Below are positions 60,008-64,000 of a DNA stretch of 64,000 nt, one piece after another. Each line of letters begins with the position of its first letter. The stretch's first letter is position 1. Under the pieces are notes generated by a model. The model did no database searches. It was not told the DNA's origin and saw only the letters and a list, made by a program, of their open reading frames with translations. Source of the stretch: Zelonia costaricensis (lineage: Eukaryota; Euglenozoa; Kinetoplastea; Trypanosomatida; Trypanosomatidae); the NCBI GenBank assembly GCA_030849075.1, contig JASAOO010003528.1:1-64000 (forward strand), given 5' to 3'. The translations under genes and the position numbers were made by a program.

Positions 60008-61435
60008 CGCAAACGCATGACTGCAGTGCGCCACGGCAACACCGCAGTGGAGAGGAGGTGAGAGCCTTCTACTTTCCCAACCTCGCTCGACGTCCACACA
60101 CACACACTTACCCACAACCACGGGCACAGACAGCCGCGACGCGCACGAGCTTCTCCCGTTGTATCCTTTGCTGATGTAAAGTAGCGTAGTCGTGCGCTCC
60201 TCTTTTCCCCTTGCCTCGACCGCATCCTCACGTACCTCCCCCCCTCCTCCCCCCTCCACACGCGCCGCTCGCCGCCGCGGGGGGGGGGGCGGGGCGCGCG
60301 TTGTTATTGTTTTCACGTGTTCATGATCTGCTCAAGGCGCGCCACCGATGTACAGCACGACACCCCGCGAGCCACCACGAAAATGCGACGTGTTTTGAGA
60401 GAGGCGACGGGTTGGTGGGGGGTGGGTGGGTGGGTGGGTGGTGAGCTGGCAAGTGCACGGCACGCGGGCCTTCCTCATCTCTTATGAAGGACGTGCACGC
60501 TCTGCTCACCTGCACCGCGCGTTGCCGTGGCAACCTCGATGTTGGTGTTTCCGTCTCGGACCCCTTTTATGCAATGAAGGTTCACACCCGCAAACAAGCA
60601 ACGCGAGTGGAGCAAGAATCAAGGCCAGGCTCCGTGGTGGGTGGTATGCAGGAAACAAAAGAAGAGAGGGAAGAGCGGAGTGAGCAGACGGGATGGGCCC
60701 TGCTCTGCGATATTTCGAGGTCCTCTCCACTGCAGGCAGCGGCAAACCTTGACTTGAAAAAAAGAAGACGAGAGCGCTCGCTTCTGTTCGATGCTTGTAC
60801 AGTACTCACGGTGCTGCACCCGCTTTGTGGGGTATCTCCTCAGCTGCCACCCCCACTCCCTCCCATAGGGCGTCTGCGTATCATCGCACGCGCACAGCGC
60901 CAGCACTGCTTCCTGTAGTCGTTGCTGCCCTCTCTTGACCCTCTGTGCTCCCCCCTCCGTTCTCCCTCCGCTGGCGACGGCCTCGCAGCTACGCAAGTCG
61001 CATTGCAACCCAGTGTGGGCCTCGTAACAGTACGCACCGTGGCTGCCGCTGCTTCTACCATCACACACTTACACACACACACACAAACGTATAGACTCAC
61101 GGAGGCGCCCCCCCCCCAAAGAGGATCGCGAGCTGTGCTTCCCCTTTTCTCTTTCTTCCCGTGCCGGACTCGAGCTGCCGCGCTGGCATCCACCCGCGCT
61201 CCACCGGCTTCCCCCCCCTCTCTCTCTCTCTGCCCTCTGCCCTCTGCTGTGGATTGGGCAGAGTCCCCTGCTCTCTGCGAGAGAGAGAGAACCAAGAGCT
61301 AGGCGCTCTACATCGTGTGACACCTGCGCCGCCCTGGCCACTCCGCCGTGTGCGCGTGTGTGCGTGTGTGCGCGTCGGGTTCGTCGTCTCATCCTAGCCC
61401 CGTTTTTTTTTTTTTTCCGATCCCCGTGCACCGTG
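60008..61435. other. Intergenic region with sense-strand G-rich repeat
   Basis: About 1.4 kb. A GGGT repeat lies at 60417-60442, a G-rich run near 60279-60296, a CA run near 61064-61083 and a poly-T at 61403-61416 just before the acyltransferase start. No supportable gene. Confidence 0.6.
60417..60442 (+). repeat. (GGGT)n repeat, potential RNA G-quadruplex
   Basis: Five GGG-or-longer runs separated by single T on the sense strand in the DRC5 3' UTR. It satisfies the G3+N1-7 quadruplex pattern. Confidence 0.85.
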
Positions 61436-62872
61436 ATGGCTGCCAAGATCACTCTACGCGGGGGCGTGGCCGTCGCCTGCGCCCTCCTGGCGGCGGTCTT
61501 CCATTTTGCCTTCATCGAGATCTGGGTCGTCGCGGCGCTCTTCGCGGTCAAGCACGCCTTCGGCGAGGCCGTGTTTCGCCGTGTGCTTCCGCTGGCCAAC
61601 CTCTACCACAACCTCCTCCAACGCTTCTACCTGTGCTGGGTGGATGGTGTGCTGGAGCACGTGCTGGGCACCCGTGTTGCGTACACCGTGGTGGACGGCG
61701 AGGGCCAGCAGCACCTGGAGCAGCACTACACGACCGAAGGTCGCACCGAGACCGGTGCTGTCGAGCGCCACATCGATCTCGACAAAGCCCTGCGGCCGCC
61801 CTCGAAGTCGGGCAAGGCGAAGATTATTCTTATGAATCACCACTGCCGCGTCGACTGGCTGTACATGTTCATCTTCCTGGCCCACACGCGCAGCATCGTC
61901 AGCCACGTTCGCTTTGTACTGAAGGGCGACCTGAAGCAGCTCCCGGTGCTGGGCTGGTGCATGGAGATCTTCCGCTACCTCTTCCTCTCCCGCAGCTGGG
62001 AGAGCGACGAGGTGTACATCCGCCGCATGGTCGACCTGTACAACGCAACGAGCGACACCCCAGTCATCCTCATCTTCCCGGAGGGCACGGACCTGTCGCC
62101 CAGCAACATCGAGCGCTCCCAGGCGTTTGCGGCCAAGACGGGGCTGCCCAAGTTCCACCACGTGCTGAACCCCCGCACGACCGGCACCGTCGCGATCATG
62201 GACATGCTCGGCGGCGCTGCCACCGTCGAGGAGGTCATCGACCTCACCATCGCGTACACTTACCACGGCCCTGGGGAGCGGCCCAACGAGCCGTCGCTCG
62301 TCAACGGGCACCACCCCAAGAAGGTGCACCTCCTCATCAACGCGTACCCCGTCGCCGGCACCCCTGCCGCCTCCGCACTGCAGAACGCCAAGCACGTCTG
62401 CCCCACGGACGCGGCTGCCCTCACGGCGTGGATTCACGACCGGTTCGCGGAGAAGGAGCAGCTGCTATCGCGCTTCCTCGTGACGAACCCGATCGGCTTC
62501 GACCCGGCCGACGTCCGCGCGGTGCTGGGCAAGGAGGTCGGCGTCTCGAGCTTCGACGACGACGAGGCGCGACTGCGGCACCCCAACGAGTCGCGGCTGA
62601 TGCGGCACTACGAGCATGTGGGCTTCTTCGGGACGGTCATCACCCCGCTCTTCTGGGTGGCACCGCCGCTATTGTGCATCCTGTACACGCGGTGGTGGTT
62701 GTCGGGGCTGTGGATGGTGGCGGCCTTGTTTGGCTTCATGAAGTTGTCCAAGGCGATGGGCGGGGTGCAGCGGCGGCTCTACCTGGACGAGGTCGCGGCG
62801 GACAAGACGCTAGTGGAGCGTCTGCGGCGGCGCCTGATGGGGTCGCAGAAGAAGACGACGAAGAGCGACTGA
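61436..62872 (+). CDS. LCLAT1-type lysophospholipid acyltransferase
   Basis: 478 residues. An N-terminal membrane segment (about 11-38) is followed by the acyltransferase domain: NHHCRVDW at 134-141 provides the HX4D catalytic motif and FPEGTDLSP at 214-222 the second motif. The VLNPRTTG segment (about 240-247) also matches the lysocardiolipin acyltransferase / AGPAT3-5 subgroup. A C-terminal pair of membrane segments (about 398-440: ITPLFWVAPPLLCILYTRWW, WMVAALFGF) anchors it. It transfers acyl groups to lysophospholipids, probably in the ER or mitochondria-associated membrane. The Met of MAAKIT is preferred over one 26 codons earlier, which reads translated poly-T. Substrate not predictable from sequence. 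Confidence 0.94.
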   Translation: MAAKITLRGGVAVACALLAAVFHFAFIEIWVVAALFAVKHAFGEAVFRRVLPLANLYHNLLQRFYLCWVDGVLEHVLGTRVAYTVVDGEGQQHLEQHYTTEGRTETGAVERHIDLDKALRPPSKSGKAKIILMNHHCRVDWLYMFIFLAHTRSIVSHVRFVLKGDLKQLPVLGWCMEIFRYLFLSRSWESDEVYIRRMVDLYNATSDTPVILIFPEGTDLSPSNIERSQAFAAKTGLPKFHHVLNPRTTGTVAIMDMLGGAATVEEVIDLTIAYTYHGPGERPNEPSLVNGHHPKKVHLLINAYPVAGTPAASALQNAKHVCPTDAAALTAWIHDRFAEKEQLLSRFLVTNPIGFDPADVRAVLGKEVGVSSFDDDEARLRHPNESRLMRHYEHVGFFGTVITPLFWVAPPLLCILYTRWWLSGLWMVAALFGFMKLSKAMGGVQRRLYLDEVAADKTLVERLRRRLMGSQKKTTKSD

Positions 62873-64000
62873 GGCCTATTCCCTCTCATGGCGAGTGCAG
62901 CTTGGGGGGCTTGGGGGTTGGGGGTTGGGGGTGGGGGGCTGAGAATGGAAGAAGAATACGTGGAAAGGGGCAGTGAGAGTGGGGCGGGAGGGGCAGGGAG
63001 GGGGGAGGGGGGAAGTCAAGCAGTCAGGGCTCTGTGTATGCCCGGTGGGACGGCGTGGGAGTGCTGCACTGCTGCCCCACGGTATCCCTCCCGTCCACCG
63101 CCTGCACGAGTGCCCCACCCTCATGGTGGTTCCTCGTCGATTTCGTGTACCCGCGCCCCCGCTTTCTCCTTTCCACCACCGCCGTCGTGATGCCGCTGCT
63201 GTGACAGCGACTGGCCCCACCTTGTTTCTCTCTCCCCCTCCTCCCCCCGTCTGTCTGTGCGTCCCATTCCGCTGCCGTGCGGCGCTGCTGGGCTTTGGCT
63301 TTGTTGCCACTCCTCCCTCCTTTCTTTTTCTTTGCTGTTGCCTTGCTGTTCCCCGTCTGCATCGCTCGTCACCGTCGCCTTGCCCTCGCTGCGCTGTCTG
63401 TCGCTGATGCACCCGCTTCTCCGTCCTCCGTATCTCTCTTTCCCTGCTTGATCGCTCCCTGTGTGCGTCGGCGTGTGCGCGTGCGCTCGTGTGGGTGTGC
63501 GTTGTTGTAGAGAGGGAGTCAGAGATCCCCGGAGGGATGCGTGCTGCGCGGTGCGTCCCATCAGGCAATGTTGCGCAGCGCACTCGCAATAAAGAAAAGA
63601 CAGGCAGCAGCATGAGGCAGTAGGTACCCCGGGCTCACCTCTACCCCCCCCCCGTTCTCCCTCGAAACAACGCTGCTTCTCCGGTGCTGTCTCGCGCCGC
63701 TGAACGTGGCGTCTGTGTGTATGTGCGGGGGGGGGGCGGAAGGGGGGGGGGAGGGGCGGGAAGGAGCTGCTGCCCACCCGGCAGTGTCCCGCGGCGCCCA
63801 CACGCTGCGCCGTACCACGGGGGGGAGGTGCACAGGATGGTGGTTGCCCTCCCCCCTCTTTCGCCGCTGAGAGGTGGGCGAAGCGGCTGACACTCCATTT
63901 CTGCGTCACATCAACTCCGTTGTCGCGCTCTCGATGTGCTTCCTTCTCTTGGTACCTTGTCGGACCGCCCGCGCTCCTTCCTCCACCCCCTCCCCGCCCT
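62873..64000. other. Right-edge intergenic region
   Basis: About 1.1 kb. A G-quadruplex-type repeat lies at 62904-62938 and poly-G patches near 63726-63752. The rest is T/C-rich. No supportable gene; presumably the acyltransferase 3' UTR and beginning of the next spacer. Confidence 0.6.
62904..62938 (+). repeat. (TTGGGGG)n repeat, potential G-quadruplex
   Basis: Five G5-6 runs separated by TT, CTT or T on the sense strand, 31 nt after the acyltransferase stop. It resembles a ciliate-type telomere unit, not the TTAGGG of trypanosomatids, so it is not an interstitial telomere. Confidence 0.85.

Noticed and set aside
61454..62437. 327-codon minus-strand frame
   Set aside because: Antisense shadow of the acyltransferase.
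62904..62938. Interstitial telomere
   Set aside because: Unit is TTGGGGG, not the TTAGGG of trypanosomatids; treated as quadruplex-type repeat.
62876..63613. 245-codon minus-strand frame at right edge
   Set aside because: R/T/Q-rich repeat translation, no conserved-looking segment.
1..64000. tRNA, rRNA, snRNA or CRISPR features
   Set aside because: Scanning for T-loop motifs, box sequences and spaced repeats by eye gave nothing convincing. Short RNAs could be missed; a covariance-model search is needed.

Overview
The window looks like nuclear DNA of a trypanosomatid of the Leishmania group (Leishmaniinae). The evidence is intronless GC-rich genes in two long head-to-tail blocks, polypyrimidine tracts followed by AG just upstream of start codons (spliced-leader acceptors), and several kinetoplastid-type proteins. 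The marker set (META2 and META1-like genes, kinesin-2 KIN2A, a GMP-reductase-like enzyme, CDC5L) is the one I associate with Leishmania chromosome 17 and T. brucei chromosome 5. That placement rests on remembered gene order and was not searched. The species cannot be fixed from the sequence alone.

Layout: from 1 to about 47.1 kb every supportable gene is on the minus strand. From about 48.6 kb to the end every supportable gene is on the plus strand. The 1.4 kb between them (47125-48566) is a divergent strand-switch region, the usual place where two polycistronic transcription units start in this group. Intergenic base skew follows transcription: G/A-rich plus strand on the left, C/T-rich plus strand on much of the right.

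Minus-strand unit in transcription order (right to left): a small Q/Y-rich protein, a small very basic protein, an ATP10-like mitochondrial protein, lariat debranching enzyme DBR1, a large low-complexity protein, a G-patch protein, a coiled-coil protein with a possible RRM, kinesin KIN2A, an ABM-LOG fusion enzyme, a GMP-reductase-like enzyme with CBS insert and a PTS1 (SKL), a 733-residue unknown, splicing factor CDC5L, a METTL21-like methyltransferase, a B-box-like coiled-coil protein and a possible Oxa1-like membrane protein.

Plus-strand unit: META2 (three META domains plus a calpain-related C-terminal domain), a tail-anchored unknown, two single-domain META genes, DRC5/TCTE1 of the axonemal nexin-dynein regulatory complex, and an LCLAT1-type acyltransferase. 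Trypanosomatid polycistrons are not operons in the functional sense, so adjacency is weak evidence of shared role. Still, RNA processing (DBR1, CDC5L, G-patch), flagellum (KIN2A, DRC5) and purine metabolism (GMPR, LOG) recur. Three gene-poor stretches of 3.8-5.4 kb are full of purine tracts, CA/GT microsatellites and poly-G runs, and one holds a run of Ns. I saw no tRNA, rRNA, CRISPR, insertion sequence or convincing retroposon.
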